From: Demequina sp. NBRC 110053
GTDB lineage: Bacteria; Actinomycetota; Actinomycetes; Actinomycetales; Demequinaceae
Length of the DNA stretch: 64,000 nucleotides
NCBI RefSeq assembly: GCF_002090095.1
Contig: NZ_BBRJ01000002.1
Location: 1,736,817 to 1,800,816 of the forward strand
Direction of reading: 5' to 3'
Position 1 is the stretch's first letter. Every line of letters starts with the position of its first letter. Under the pieces are notes generated by a model. The model saw only the letters and a list, made by a program, of their open reading frames with translations. It made no database searches and was not told where the DNA came from. This document shows, piece after piece, positions 44,862 through 53,994 of this stretch. A program made the translations under genes and the position numbers.

Positions 44862-45818
44862 ATGGAACAGCGACGCCTGGGATCAGCCCCGTTCACCGTC
44901 TCGGCCATGGGCCTGGGCTGCAACAACTTCGGCCGTGCCGGCACGGTCACCGAGACGCAGGAGGGCACGGACGCCGTCGTGCACGCCGCGCTCGACGCCG
45001 GGGTGACCTTCTTCGACACCGCCGACCTCTACGGAGGCGAGTGGGGCACGAGCGAGACGCTGATGGGCAATGCGTGGAAGGGCAGGCGGGACGAGGCGGT
45101 GCTGGCGACCAAGTTCGGGTACACCGAGGTCGCGACGCCGCTCGACGACCTGGGTGCCAAGGGTTCCCCCGCGTACCTGCGTGCCGCGTGCGAAGCCTCG
45201 CTCGAGCGCCTCCGGACCGATCGCATCGACCTGTTCCAGCAGCACCAGCCCGATCCGGCCGTGCCCATCGAGGACACGATCGGCGCGCTGGCCGAGCTGG
45301 TCGAGGAGGGCAAGATCCTGGCGTACGGCGTCTCCCAGTTCACCGCCGATCAGCTGCAGGCGGCCGATGCGGCGGTGGCGGAGCGAGGATTACCGGGCCT
45401 CGCATCGAGCCAGGACGAGCTGAGCCTCGTCGCTCGCGGGGTCGAGACGGACGGCCGCCTCGCGGCGGCCGAGCGCATCGGCGCCGGCTTCCTGCCGTTC
45501 TTCCCCCTCGCCAACGGACTGTTCACCGGCAAGTTCTCGCGCACGGAGATCCCCGCCGACTCGCGCATCGGCCGCCAGCGCCCGCACATCGCTCAGAATG
45601 CGGACTGGGACGCGATGGAGGCCTATGCCGCGCTGTGCGAGGAGTGGGGGGTGTCGATGCTCGAGGCGACGCTGGGCTGGTTCCTCGCCCGTCCGGTCGT
45701 GTCCTCGGTGATCGCCGGCGCGACGCGCCAGGAGCAGGTGACGCAGAACGCGGCGGCGTCGTCGTGGCGGCCCGATGACCAGCAGCTCACGCTGATCGAC
45801 GCGCTGTTCCCCGCCTGA
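44862..45818 (+). CDS. Aldo/keto reductase
   Basis: 318 residues, TIM-barrel NADPH-dependent oxidoreductase. Catalytic tetrad: Asp and Tyr in FFDTADLYGG, Lys in ATKFGY, His in LFQQHQPDP. The cofactor loop is near VSSVIAGATRQEQVTQNAAA. It is closest in layout to the AKR11/12-like general stress reductases. The GTG at 44853 is an alternative start next to GGGAGG, but the hexamer at 44849 favours the ATG at 44862. Divergent from the large hydrolase. Confidence 0.92.
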   Translation: MEQRRLGSAPFTVSAMGLGCNNFGRAGTVTETQEGTDAVVHAALDAGVTFFDTADLYGGEWGTSETLMGNAWKGRRDEAVLATKFGYTEVATPLDDLGAKGSPAYLRAACEASLERLRTDRIDLFQQHQPDPAVPIEDTIGALAELVEEGKILAYGVSQFTADQLQAADAAVAERGLPGLASSQDELSLVARGVETDGRLAAAERIGAGFLPFFPLANGLFTGKFSRTEIPADSRIGRQRPHIAQNADWDAMEAYAALCEEWGVSMLEATLGWFLARPVVSSVIAGATRQEQVTQNAAASSWRPDDQQLTLIDALFPA

Positions 45819-45847
45819 GTCCGCGCGTTTTCTCGGCCTCGGGGCAT

Positions 45848-45875
45848 CGCGCCCGACCCCCAGCAGCCGGGCGCG
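45848..45875. terminator. Hairpin downstream of the aldo/keto reductase gene
   Basis: CGCGCCCG (45848-45855) and CGGGCGCG (45868-45875) around a 12-base loop, 30 bases after the stop. There is no T-run, so termination is only probable. The rest of the 213-base gap holds GAGTA...TACTC arms (45931-45959) and nothing else I can name. Confidence 0.5.
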
Positions 45876-46031
45876 ACATCCCCCTGGTATCCCCCCTCGC
45901 CCAGCGGGCGGTGCACATGGCACGATCACGAGTATTGCATACGAGCATGCATGTACTCGGACGGTCTACTGGCGAGGCTCGATCACGGCCTCGTTCACGC
46001 GACGAGCCGCTCACGTGGCGGGCAGCGCCCG

Positions 46032-47042
46032 TCAGTTGCCGGCGAGGTCCCCTAGGCGGTGAGTCTCGACGGGCACCAGCTTCGCCACCACCGCGGTCGT
46101 GTCGATGCCCGCGGCCTCGAGAGCGTCCGCCAGGCCCCCGGGCGATGGCAGCGGCTGACTGCCCTCGAAGTTCACCACCAGGTCGGGCCCGCTGGCGTCC
46201 ATCCCGATGTACTCGACGCCCACGGACTCCGCCCAGGCGCGGGAGGTGCCGTCGACCGTGTCCTGCGTGGTCTGCTCTGCGCGCAGGTGCACAGCAGAGA
46301 TCGCCAGCGGCGCCGCGATCACGAGCGCGACCGCCGACAGCGCGACCACTCGGCTCCACGTGCTCTCGTCGCCGTGACGCGGATCGTCTCGAGGCACGCC
46401 CTCGCTGGCGCTGCCGGCCGGCTCCCCCAGGGTGAGTGAGGCTCGCACGCCCAGCACCGCCATCGTCACGGTCCCCGTGGCGAGGGTGGCCACGGCGTTG
46501 GCGCCGAACAGCACGAGCGCATCCCAGGCCTGGGCGTGCTGACCCGACTGCAGCGTCAGGCCGGCGACGGCCAAGGCCGGCACCAGCGTCACCGCGATGG
46601 CCACGCCGGGGACCGAGTTGGAGATGTCGTCACGCACCAGCGCGATCGCGGCGACCACGCCAGTGAGCAGCCCGACGACCAGGTCGAACATGTCCGACGT
46701 GACGCGATCCGCGACCAGCGGATTGGTCGCGGCGGAGACCTCGGAGCCGGTGAGCAAGCCGATGAGCACGCTGACGCCCACGGCCGACGCGGCGCCAGCG
46801 AGCACGAGCGCCACCGACCGCAGCGTGTTGCGCCGCTGGGTCAGCACCGTCGCCAGCATCACTCCTGTCATGGGGGTGATGAACGGCGAGATGATCATCG
46901 CGCCGATGAGGGCGGGAAGGGACTCCGTGAGGATCCCTGCAGCCGCGAGGGCGCTGGACAGGATCATGAGCGCCCAGAACTTGGAGTACCGCTTGACGTT
47001 GTCGTCGTGCTCGAACAGCACGTCGCGGCGCATGCGCGCCAC
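46032..47042 (-). CDS. DUF389 membrane protein
   Basis: 336 residues with six or more spans and the DUF389 signature ALIGAMIISPFITPMTGVML; a C-terminal extracytoplasmic domain follows. The GTG at 47042 is the first canonical start after the stop of the desaturase gene. Coding-looking sequence (RPITVWSDFKASEES) continues in the same frame upstream of it without any ATG, GTG or TTG, so the true N terminus is uncertain. Function unknown. Confidence 0.82.
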   Translation of the reverse strand: MARMRRDVLFEHDDNVKRYSKFWALMILSSALAAAGILTESLPALIGAMIISPFITPMTGVMLATVLTQRRNTLRSVALVLAGAASAVGVSVLIGLLTGSEVSAATNPLVADRVTSDMFDLVVGLLTGVVAAIALVRDDISNSVPGVAIAVTLVPALAVAGLTLQSGQHAQAWDALVLFGANAVATLATGTVTMAVLGVRASLTLGEPAGSASEGVPRDDPRHGDESTWSRVVALSAVALVIAAPLAISAVHLRAEQTTQDTVDGTSRAWAESVGVEYIGMDASGPDLVVNFEGSQPLPSPGGLADALEAAGIDTTAVVAKLVPVETHRLGDLAGN

Positions 47043-47141
47043 GGACTCCTCGCTGGCCTTGAAGTCGCTCCAGACGGTGATGGGGCGATTGTCGCCGGTC
47101 AGGCTGGCGGGCGCGAGTCGCGCCCCTCCCGAGTGCGCGTG

Positions 47142-48215
47142 TCAGCGTCCCATCGCGACGCGCTCGGGGCAGTCGAACGGGTCGCGCGCGGCGAGCCCCA
47201 CTCGGTTGAGGTAGGCGATCACGATGGCGTAGGACTCGACCAGGCTGGTCTCGGTGTACGGGACGCCGTGGGTCTCGCAGTACTCGCGGACGATCTCGCG
47301 AGCGCGGCCCAGGTGAGGGCGCGCCATGTTGGGGAACAGGTGGTGCTCGATCTGGAAGTTGAGCCCGCCCGTGAGGATCGACATCGCCCAGCCGCCGCGG
47401 ATGTTGCGGCTCGTGAGCACCTGCTTCGACAGGAAGTCGAGCTTGGCGTCGTGGTCGATGATCGCCATGCCCTTGTGGTTCGGCGCGAAGGACGCCCCCA
47501 TGTAGACGCCGAACACAGCCATCTGCACGCCCACGAATGCGAAGGCCATCCCGAGCGGCAGCACCCAGAACACCGCGCCCAGGTAGACGACGAAGTGCGC
47601 CGCGATCATCGACAACTCTGTCCAGCGCTGGCGCGGGGTGCCGCGCGTCACCAGCGACACGATCGAGCGGTAGTGGAGGTTGAGGCCCTCGAGCGTGAGG
47701 AGCGGGAAGAACAGCCAGCCCTGGCGCTGGGTGATCCAGCGGATCGGGCCGCGCGCCTCGCGCGCGTCCTCCTCGAGGAAGGAGATGGTGTCCTTCTCGA
47801 TGTCGGGGTCCGCCCCGCGCTTGTTGGGATTCGCGTGGTGGCGAGAGTGCTTGGTCATCCACCACTGGTGGCTGATGCCCACCACGCCCGCGCTCAGCAC
47901 GCGCCCCAGGCGGTCGTTCGCCGGTCCGGACGCGAACACCGTGCGGTGCGAGGCCTCGTGGCCCAGGAACGCCACCTGGGTGAGCACGATGCCGAGCGCC
48001 GCCGCCATGAGCAGCTGGAACCAGGAGTCGCCCAGCAGTACGAAGCCAGTGACCACGCCGCCGAAGGCGAGCACCAGCGCGGCGCCGTAGCCGGCGTAGA
48101 AGCCGTAGGCGCGGCGGAGCAGGCCGGTGTCGCGGACGGTCGCCGCGAGCTCGGCGAAGCGGTGGGTGATGGGGTTGGACGGGATGCGCGGGGCCGTGGC
48201 CGGCGTGTTCGTCAT
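47142..48215 (-). CDS. Membrane fatty-acid (acyl-lipid) desaturase
   Basis: 357 residues. Three histidine boxes bind the di-iron centre: HEASH, HSRHH and QIEHH. The Gln in the third box is typical of front-end/linoleoyl-type desaturases. Four membrane spans in two pairs surround them. It introduces a double bond into membrane acyl chains using a reductase not encoded nearby. The palindrome at 48274-48290 lies 59 bases upstream and could be the operator of a lipid-responsive regulator. Confidence 0.93.
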   Translation of the reverse strand: MTNTPATAPRIPSNPITHRFAELAATVRDTGLLRRAYGFYAGYGAALVLAFGGVVTGFVLLGDSWFQLLMAAALGIVLTQVAFLGHEASHRTVFASGPANDRLGRVLSAGVVGISHQWWMTKHSRHHANPNKRGADPDIEKDTISFLEEDAREARGPIRWITQRQGWLFFPLLTLEGLNLHYRSIVSLVTRGTPRQRWTELSMIAAHFVVYLGAVFWVLPLGMAFAFVGVQMAVFGVYMGASFAPNHKGMAIIDHDAKLDFLSKQVLTSRNIRGGWAMSILTGGLNFQIEHHLFPNMARPHLGRAREIVREYCETHGVPYTETSLVESYAIVIAYLNRVGLAARDPFDCPERVAMGR

Positions 48216-48273
48216 GCGTCTCCAGATCGGGGGCGTACGACTTCCCAGCCGAGGTCACGAGCAGGTCGCTCAT

Positions 48274-48290
48274 CTTGCGGATGTCGCAAG
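48274..48290. promoter_or_regulatory. Inverted repeat upstream of the desaturase
   Basis: CTTGCG-GATGT-CGCAAG, perfect six-base arms, in the 179-base region between the divergent desaturase and cation-exchanger genes. The regulator is unknown; a TetR-type protein is possible. Confidence 0.5.
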
Positions 48291-48381
48291 GCTACGCGAC
48301 CGTAGGTTCGATGTCACACCCCCGCGCGGGGGAGGCCGACTCGGGCCCGCGTTCCAGCCGCGTCCGCACGTCGGGCTTCGC

Positions 48382-48387
48382 TAGGCT
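48382..48387 (+). promoter_or_regulatory. Leaderless -10 element of the exchanger gene
   Basis: TAGGCT, seven bases before the ATG at 48395. Confidence 0.55.
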
Positions 48388-48394
48388 CGTGGCC

Positions 48395-49360
48395 ATGCTG
48401 GTCCCCATCATCGCCACGCTGCTCGGGCTCGCGGCCCTCGCCTGGAGCGCCGACAAGTTCGTCGCGGGCGCCGCCTCGGTCGCAAAATACTTGGGCATGG
48501 CGCCGTTGCTGATCGGCATGATCGTGATCGGCTTCGGCACCTCCGCGCCCGAGCTGGTCGTATCCGCGTTCGCGGCGGCAGGCGGCGACCCCGAGCTCGC
48601 GCTCGGCAACGCGTTCGGGTCCAACATCGCGAACATCGGCCTCATCCTGGCGATCACCGCGCTGCTCCTGCCGATCATCGTCAAGCGCGGGATCCTCCGC
48701 AGGGAGCTGCCGCTGCTGCTCGTCGTCACGCTGGTGGCGTGGCTGCTCCTGAGCGACGGCACGCTGTCCACGGGTGACGCCGGCGTCCTGCTCATCCTCC
48801 TCGCGGTGCTGCTCACGTGGCAGATCCTGTCCGCGCGACAGGCGGAGGCCGACCCGCTGGTCCACGACGTCGAGGAGTCGACCGATCTGCGCGGCATGTC
48901 GCGCAAGGCTGCCTGGACGTGGCTCATCGTCGGGCTGGTGCTCCTGGTGATCTCCTCGCGCGTGCTCGTATGGGGAGCCGTCGAGATCGCCGAGGCGCTC
49001 GGCTGGTCCGACCTCGTCATCGGCCTGACGGTGGTCGCGATCGGCACTTCAGCGCCCGAGCTGGCCTCCGCCATCATCGCCGTCCGGCGTGGAGAGAACG
49101 ACCTCGCGCTCGGCAACGTCATCGGGTCGAACCTCTTCAACACCCTCGGCGTGGTGGGCATCGCCGGCCTCATCGCACCCGCCACCGTCAGCTCCGAGCT
49201 GCTGTATCGCGACATCCCCATGGTCGCGCTCATGACGGTGCTCGTGCTCGCCTTCGGCTTTCGATGGCGCCGCGACGGGCGCATCAACCGTCTCGAAGGC
49301 GCGGTCCTCCTCGCTCTATGGATCGGTTACACGGCCTACCTGCTTCTCAACCCGTCGTAG
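48395..49360 (+). CDS. Calcium/sodium:proton antiporter, YrbG/CaCA family
   Basis: 321 residues, ten predicted spans in two inverted halves. Each half has the ion-binding alpha repeat: GFGTSAPELVVS with GNAFGSNIANIG, and AIGTSAPELASAI with GNVIGSNLFNTLG. It exports calcium or sodium in exchange for another cation. Upstream in-frame codons to 48275 are not supported; the ATG at 48395 with its hexamer is. Confidence 0.93.
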   Translation: MLVPIIATLLGLAALAWSADKFVAGAASVAKYLGMAPLLIGMIVIGFGTSAPELVVSAFAAAGGDPELALGNAFGSNIANIGLILAITALLLPIIVKRGILRRELPLLLVVTLVAWLLLSDGTLSTGDAGVLLILLAVLLTWQILSARQAEADPLVHDVEESTDLRGMSRKAAWTWLIVGLVLLVISSRVLVWGAVEIAEALGWSDLVIGLTVVAIGTSAPELASAIIAVRRGENDLALGNVIGSNLFNTLGVVGIAGLIAPATVSSELLYRDIPMVALMTVLVLAFGFRWRRDGRINRLEGAVLLALWIGYTAYLLLNPS

Positions 49361-49426
49361 CGCCCGCACCCGCCACGCGCGAGTGGACCTGCCCGCTCCG
49401 CCAGGCCCCTCGCCCCGTCCCGGCCG

Positions 49427-49432
49427 TACTCT
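49427..49432 (+). promoter_or_regulatory. Leaderless -10 element of the ABC ATPase gene
   Basis: TACTCT, six bases before the ATG at 49439. Confidence 0.55.
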
Positions 49433-49438
49433 GGCCGC

Positions 49439-50215
49439 ATGCCGGATATCCAGCCAGCGAGCGCATCGGCGCTGTCCCTGCGCGGACTGACCAGACGGTT
49501 CGGCGCGACTGTCGCCGTCGCCGGCATCGACCTGGAGATCCCGTCCGGCTCGTTCTACGGCGTGGTGGGGCCCAACGGCGCAGGCAAGACCACGGCGCTG
49601 TCGATGGCGACGGGGCTGCTCGAGCCGGACGCCGGCGCCGTCATCGTGCACGGGGTGGACCTGTGGGCCGACCCTGAGCGCGCCAAGCCCATGCTCGGAG
49701 TGCTTCCCGACGGGCTGCACACCTTCGACCGCCTGACTGGCGCCGAGCTGATCAGCTACGCCGGCCTGCTGCGCGGGCTGCCACGCGAGGTGGTGCGTGA
49801 GCGGCGGGACGACCTGCTCGCCGCGCTCGACCTGCGCCAGGCAGGCTCCACTCTCGTCACCGACTACTCCGCTGGCATGACCAAGAAGATCGGGCTCGCC
49901 TGCGCGTTGGTGCACGCTCCGAGAGTGCTCGTCCTCGACGAGCCCTTCGAGGCCGTCGACCCCGTCAGCGCCGGCGCCATCCGGCGCATCCTCATCTCGT
50001 TCGTCGAGTCCGGAGGGACGGTCGTCATGTCCTCGCACGTGATGGCGCTCGTCGAGAGGCTGTGCGACCACGTCGCGGTCGTGGGGTCGGGGCGAATCCT
50101 CGCGGACGGAACGCTCGAACAGGTGCGTGCAGGGGTCGACCTCGAGGAGCGGTTCGTCGGACTCGTGGGCGACGTGGAGGACGGGCGGGACCTGGCGTGG
50201 TTGCGACAGTCCTGA
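49439..50215 (+). CDS. ABC transporter ATPase (export type)
   Basis: 258 residues. Walker A GPNGAGKTT, Q-loop region LGVLPDGLHTFDRLTGAELI with the Gln replaced, a degenerate signature DYSAGMTKKIGLACAL, Walker B VLVLDEPFEAVD and switch His in SSHVM. It pairs with the membrane protein that overlaps its 3' end by 19 bases. Substrate unknown; the context gives no hint. Confidence 0.92.
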   Translation: MPDIQPASASALSLRGLTRRFGATVAVAGIDLEIPSGSFYGVVGPNGAGKTTALSMATGLLEPDAGAVIVHGVDLWADPERAKPMLGVLPDGLHTFDRLTGAELISYAGLLRGLPREVVRERRDDLLAALDLRQAGSTLVTDYSAGMTKKIGLACALVHAPRVLVLDEPFEAVDPVSAGAIRRILISFVESGGTVVMSSHVMALVERLCDHVAVVGSGRILADGTLEQVRAGVDLEERFVGLVGDVEDGRDLAWLRQS

Positions 50216-51798
50216 GCCTCAAGTACCGCGTAGTGCTCCATCAGCTCCAGCGGGAGTGGTGGCGGGCGCTGCTGCTGGTGGGAGGAGCGATCTGGTCGCT
50301 CTCGCTCGTGCCGGCCGTGCTGTGGGCGCAGTACGCGCTCGCGCGCGAACCCCTCGACGTCCGTGCGGACATCCTGGTGGGGGCGGGCGCGCTCTGCGCC
50401 ATCGGGTGGGTGATCGCGCCGCTGCTGGTGACCGGTCTGGACGACACCCTCGACCCCGGGCGGTTCGCGATCCTCGGCGCGTCCTCGCGGCAGATCATGC
50501 CCGGCCTCACGGTCGCCGCGGCGCTCACCGTGCCGGCCGTCTTCTTTGGCGTGATGTTCCTCATCCTCGCCCGATCGTGGCGCCACGACGGCGCATGGGT
50601 GATGGCCGCGGCGGTCGCGGGGTCCGTCCTCACGGTGACCGTGATGGTCGTCGGCGCACGCATCGCGGTCGCGTGGGCCGCACGGGCGATGTCCTCCCGT
50701 CGCGCTCGTGGGCTGTCGCTCATCGCGCTCATCGCCGCCTTCGGCGCGATCGCGCCGGCCATCTGGCTGAGCCTGCGCGATGGACTCGAGTCGGCGGCAG
50801 CGAACGAGCTGCCCGTGATGCTCGACTGGCTGGGACGCACCCCGCTCGGAGCCGGCATGGCCGCGCCGGGAGCGCTCGCCAGGGGCGACGCCTGGGGCGC
50901 GGCCTGGCGACTGATGCTCATGGCGGCGGTCGTCGTGATCCTGCACGGCGCATGGCGCGCGAACGTCGCCTACACGCTCGTGCACCCGTTGCACCGCGGC
51001 GGAGGCGTGCAGCGGAGGTCTGACGCGATCCTGGGCGGCCCTCGTCAGCGACCCGAGCGCCAGGGCGGCGCGGGCCGCGAGATCGCGCGAGCGGTCCGCT
51101 CCCGCGCGCTGGTGTACTGGGCGACGGACGTGCGCTACCTCGTGAATGCCTTCGGAGTGGTGGCGCTGCCCGTGCTGATCTTCGTGATCGTGGTGCCCGT
51201 GCTGGGGCTCGACGCGCGGTGGGCGCTCGCGGCCCCGGTCGTGCTTGCGGCGTCCATCGGCTGGGGCAGGCACAACGACGTCGCCTACGACTCGACGTCG
51301 CTCTGGATGGACGTGGTGGCCGGGCGCATCGGCCGGCACGTGATGGCCGGGCGCGCCCAGGCAGTGCTGGTGTGGGGCGTGCCAGCCGTCGCGGTCGCGG
51401 CCGCGGCGATCGTCGCCTGGGGGCGCTTCTGGCCGGCGATTCCTGGGCTGCTCGGGGCCTGCGCGGGAGCCCTCGGAGCGACCCTCGGGGTGTCGGCGGT
51501 CTCGTCGGTGGTCCTCCCGTACCGCGCCCCTGGGCCGGGCGAGAACCCGTTCGGAGCAGAGGTGGGATCGCTGGGAGCGAGCCTGGTCTCGCAACTCGTG
51601 TCGGGCGCCGCGATGCTCGCGGTGCTGCCGTTCGTGACATTGCCGTTCATCCTCTCGCTCACGCACGATGGCCGCTGGGGATGGCTGGCCCTGGTGACGG
51701 GCGTCGGGATCGGGATGGGCGCGTGCGTCGCGGGTGTGCGCGCGGCCGGCTCGCTCTACGACAGGCGCTCGGGCCAGCTCCTCACCGCAGTCGCCTGA
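50197..51798 (+). CDS. ABC transporter membrane subunit
   Basis: 533 residues with about 12 hydrophobic spans (ALLLVGGAIWSLSLVPAVLW onward) and a soluble loop near 265-310. Actinobacterial two-gene exporters often have such double-length permeases. The GTG at 50197 lies inside the ATPase gene, so translation is coupled. A large hairpin starts 13 bases after the stop. Confidence 0.83.
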   Translation: MVATVLSLKYRVVLHQLQREWWRALLLVGGAIWSLSLVPAVLWAQYALAREPLDVRADILVGAGALCAIGWVIAPLLVTGLDDTLDPGRFAILGASSRQIMPGLTVAAALTVPAVFFGVMFLILARSWRHDGAWVMAAAVAGSVLTVTVMVVGARIAVAWAARAMSSRRARGLSLIALIAAFGAIAPAIWLSLRDGLESAAANELPVMLDWLGRTPLGAGMAAPGALARGDAWGAAWRLMLMAAVVVILHGAWRANVAYTLVHPLHRGGGVQRRSDAILGGPRQRPERQGGAGREIARAVRSRALVYWATDVRYLVNAFGVVALPVLIFVIVVPVLGLDARWALAAPVVLAASIGWGRHNDVAYDSTSLWMDVVAGRIGRHVMAGRAQAVLVWGVPAVAVAAAAIVAWGRFWPAIPGLLGACAGALGATLGVSAVSSVVLPYRAPGPGENPFGAEVGSLGASLVSQLVSGAAMLAVLPFVTLPFILSLTHDGRWGWLALVTGVGIGMGACVAGVRAAGSLYDRRSGQLLTAVA

Positions 51799-51810
51799 CC
51801 TTCCGCTACG

Positions 51811-51876
51811 TGCGCGAGTTGGGCCCACTTCGCTCGTCTAAGGCCCTAGATGAGCGAAGTGGGCCCAACTCGCGCA
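51811..51876. repeat. 30-bp inverted repeat with 6-base loop
   Basis: The left arm 51811-51840 and right arm 51847-51876 match at 29 of 30 positions; the exception is a G-T pair. The arms contain GAGTTGGGCCCACTTCGCTC. The loop is AGGCCC. It fills the space between the ABC permease and the DUF3039 gene. Without a T-run it could be a strong terminator, a REP-like element, or a mobile palindromic unit. Confidence 0.9.
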
Positions 51877-51906
51877 TCAGGAGAGGGGGTGGGGAGACCG
51901 GCGACG

Positions 51907-51912
51907 TAGACT
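51907..51912 (+). promoter_or_regulatory. Leaderless -10 element of the DUF3039 gene
   Basis: TAGACT, seven bases before the ATG at 51920. Confidence 0.55.
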
Positions 51913-51919
51913 GGCGCGC

Positions 51920-52207
51920 ATGAGCGAGACCCTCGACCCGCAGCCCGACACCGGCGCGCCCCAGGGCGGCACCGCGACCATCGAGCGCGTCGAGCAGCGC
52001 GAGCTCGCGGAGCCCGGCGACGCCGAGCGCTTCGCGCACTACGTGAAGAAGGACAAGATCATGGAGTCGGCGCTGTCGGGCGAGCCCGTGATCGCGCTCT
52101 GCGGCAAGGTGTGGATCCCCGGCCGCGACCCCAAGCGCTTCCCGGTGTGCCCGCAGTGCAAGGAGATCCTCGACGCCGCGTTCGGCAAGGGCGACGGCGA
52201 GGACTGA
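51920..52207 (+). CDS. DUF3039 protein
   Basis: 95 residues. Acidic N-terminal third, then HYVKKDKIMESALSGEPVIA, LCGKVWIPGRDPKRFPVCPQ and C-KEIL. The cysteines in LCGK and CPQC could bind zinc. It is restricted to actinobacteria as far as I recall and its function is unknown. First gene of the conserved clpS-murI-rph neighbourhood. Confidence 0.88.
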   Translation: MSETLDPQPDTGAPQGGTATIERVEQRELAEPGDAERFAHYVKKDKIMESALSGEPVIALCGKVWIPGRDPKRFPVCPQCKEILDAAFGKGDGED

Positions 52208-52242
52208 CGCCCGACCTCCCCACCTGGCCCGCGCATCGGCCC

Positions 52243-52248
52243 TACCCT
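52243..52248 (+). promoter_or_regulatory. Leaderless -10 element of clpS
   Basis: TACCCT, six bases before the GTG at 52255. Confidence 0.55.
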
Positions 52249-52254
52249 AGAAGC

Positions 52255-52542
52255 GTGTCCACCCAGGAGGAGCTCGAGCGCGAAGGCGCCGTCGCACTGC
52301 AGACGGCCGATGCGTGGGTCACCATCGTCTGGAACGACCCGATCAACCTCATGAGCTATGTGACGCACGTCTTTCAGACGTACTTTGGCTTCTCGCGCCA
52401 CGATGCCGAGGCGCGCATGCGCGAGGTGCACGAGAACGGCCGCTCGGTCGTGTCAGCGGGCGGGCGCGAGAGGATGGAGGTCGACGTGCAGGCGATGCAC
52501 GGCTATGGGCTGTGGGCCACGCTGCAGCGGAGCGGCGAGTGA
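52255..52542 (+). CDS. clpS: ATP-dependent Clp protease adaptor ClpS
   Basis: 95 residues. It delivers N-end-rule substrates to ClpA/ClpC. The core reads WVTIVWNDPINLMSYVTHVF, with the Asn-Asp-Pro and the downstream VHENGRSVVSAG typical of ClpS substrate recognition. GTG start at 52255; longer in-frame starts lie in noncoding sequence. The DUF2017 gene follows by GTGA overlap. Confidence 0.94.
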   Translation: MSTQEELEREGAVALQTADAWVTIVWNDPINLMSYVTHVFQTYFGFSRHDAEARMREVHENGRSVVSAGGRERMEVDVQAMHGYGLWATLQRSGE

Positions 52543-53198
52543 AGGGGTTCGTCGCGCGTGACGGCGCCGCGGTCGCGGAGCTCGACGACGAGGAGCGGAT
52601 GGTCATCGCGCGCATCGTCGCGGACGTGGGCCTGCTGCTGGGCGGCGAGCAGTTCGGCATGGACGCGCCCGTCGATCGTGACGCCGGCCTCGACGACGCC
52701 GACGAGATCCTGCGTCACCTGCGCGGGCTCGAGGAGGCGCTCGCCGAGCCCGACGATCCCGCAGTGCTGCGTCTGCTGCCCAACGCGAGCCGCGAGGACC
52801 GCGAGATCGCCGACGAGTTCCGCCGCCTCACCGAGTCCGACCTGCGCGACCTCAAGGTCGCCCGGCTGCGCACCATGTGGGAGCAGTTGAGCGAGGACGG
52901 GCCCGAGTGGGAGGTCGCGAGCGGGGACGCGATGGCGACCGCGGCGGCTCTGACGGACCTGCGCCTGGTGCTGGGCAGTCGCCTGCAGCTCGACAGCGAC
53001 GAGGACGCCGAGCGCCTCCACACGGAGATCGACCTCGCGACGCACGCGCTCGACACCGACGACGACGAGACCCTGCCGGTGGACCCCGAACGGGTCTGGC
53101 TCGGCATGCTCTACCAGGCGCTCACCTGGCTGCAGGAGTCGCTCGTGCAGTACTCGATCAGCGCCGAGGACGCCTCCTCGGAGGGCGCCCATGAGTGA
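52539..53198 (+). CDS. DUF2017 protein
   Basis: 219 residues, acidic, soluble, predicted helical. The DUF2017 layout is recognisable: [40 protein letters not shown], and the C-terminal [20 protein letters not shown]. It always sits between clpS and murI in actinobacteria, to my knowledge, which hints at a link to ClpS, but no function is established. The start overlaps clpS and its end overlaps murI by eight bases. Confidence 0.9.
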   Translation: MKGFVARDGAAVAELDDEERMVIARIVADVGLLLGGEQFGMDAPVDRDAGLDDADEILRHLRGLEEALAEPDDPAVLRLLPNASREDREIADEFRRLTESDLRDLKVARLRTMWEQLSEDGPEWEVASGDAMATAAALTDLRLVLGSRLQLDSDEDAERLHTEIDLATHALDTDDDETLPVDPERVWLGMLYQALTWLQESLVQYSISAEDASSEGAHE

Positions 53199-53994
53199 TG
53201 CTCCCATCGGCGTCTTTGACTCCGGCGTGGGCGGGCTGACCGTGGCCCGCGCGATCATGGATCAGCTGCCGCACGAGTCGATCCACTACGTCGGCGACAC
53301 GGCGTACGGCCCCTACGGCCCGCTGCCCATCAGCGACGTGCGGCGCCACGCCCTCGACATCATGGACGCGCTGGTCGAGGACGGCGTGAAGATGCTCGTG
53401 ATCGCCTGCAACACGGCCTCGGCGGCGGTGCTGCGGGACGCGCGCGAGCGGTTCTCGCGCGAGCGCGGCGTGCCCGTGGTCGAGGTCATCGTGCCCGCCG
53501 TGCGCCGCGCCGCCGCGCTCACCAAGTCCGGGCGGGTGGGCGTCATCGGCACGACCGCGACCATCACGTCCGGCGCGTACGACGACGCGCTCGCGGCCGC
53601 GCCCGACATCTCGGTCCATTCGCAGGCGTGCCCGCGGTTCGTCTCGCTGGTCGAGGAGGGCATCACGTCCGGACCCGAGGTGATCGACGTCGCTCGGGAG
53701 TACCTGGCGCCGCTCCAGGCCGCCGACGTCGACACCCTGATCCTGGGCTGCACCCACTATCCGATGCTCCAGGGCGCGATCGGCTACGTCATGGGGCCCG
53801 AGGTGACGCTGGTCGACTCGGCGACCGAGACGGCAATCGACGTGTACCGCGCGCTCACGGCCTCCGGCCTCGAACGGCCGGCCGATGCGCGTGCCGAGCA
53901 CCGCTTCTTCGCCACCGGGGAGCGGAGCAGGTTCGAGGCGCTCGCGCAGCGCTTCCTGGGACCGGTGGTGACGGAGGTCGCGGCGCTGTCGTGA
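53191..53994 (+). CDS. murI: Glutamate racemase
   Basis: 267 residues. It makes D-glutamate for peptidoglycan. Catalytic cysteines in ACNTAS and GCTHYPML, with [17 protein letters not shown] at the N terminus and GDTAYGPYG for substrate binding. The ATG overlaps the DUF2017 gene and the stop overlaps the MBL gene. Confidence 0.97.
   Translation: MSDAPIGVFDSGVGGLTVARAIMDQLPHESIHYVGDTAYGPYGPLPISDVRRHALDIMDALVEDGVKMLVIACNTASAAVLRDARERFSRERGVPVVEVIVPAVRRAAALTKSGRVGVIGTTATITSGAYDDALAAAPDISVHSQACPRFVSLVEEGITSGPEVIDVAREYLAPLQAADVDTLILGCTHYPMLQGAIGYVMGPEVTLVDSATETAIDVYRALTASGLERPADARAEHRFFATGERSRFEALAQRFLGPVVTEVAALS

Noticed and set aside
45931..45959. GAGTA...TACTC arms with inner TGCAT/ATGCA between the aldo/keto reductase and DUF389 genes
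   Set aside because: The inner and outer arms are out of register, so the dyad is imperfect. It was not called an operator.
49864..51828. 654-codon open frame antisense to the ABC genes
   Set aside because: Arg/His/Asp-rich shadow; both plus-strand genes have intact motifs.
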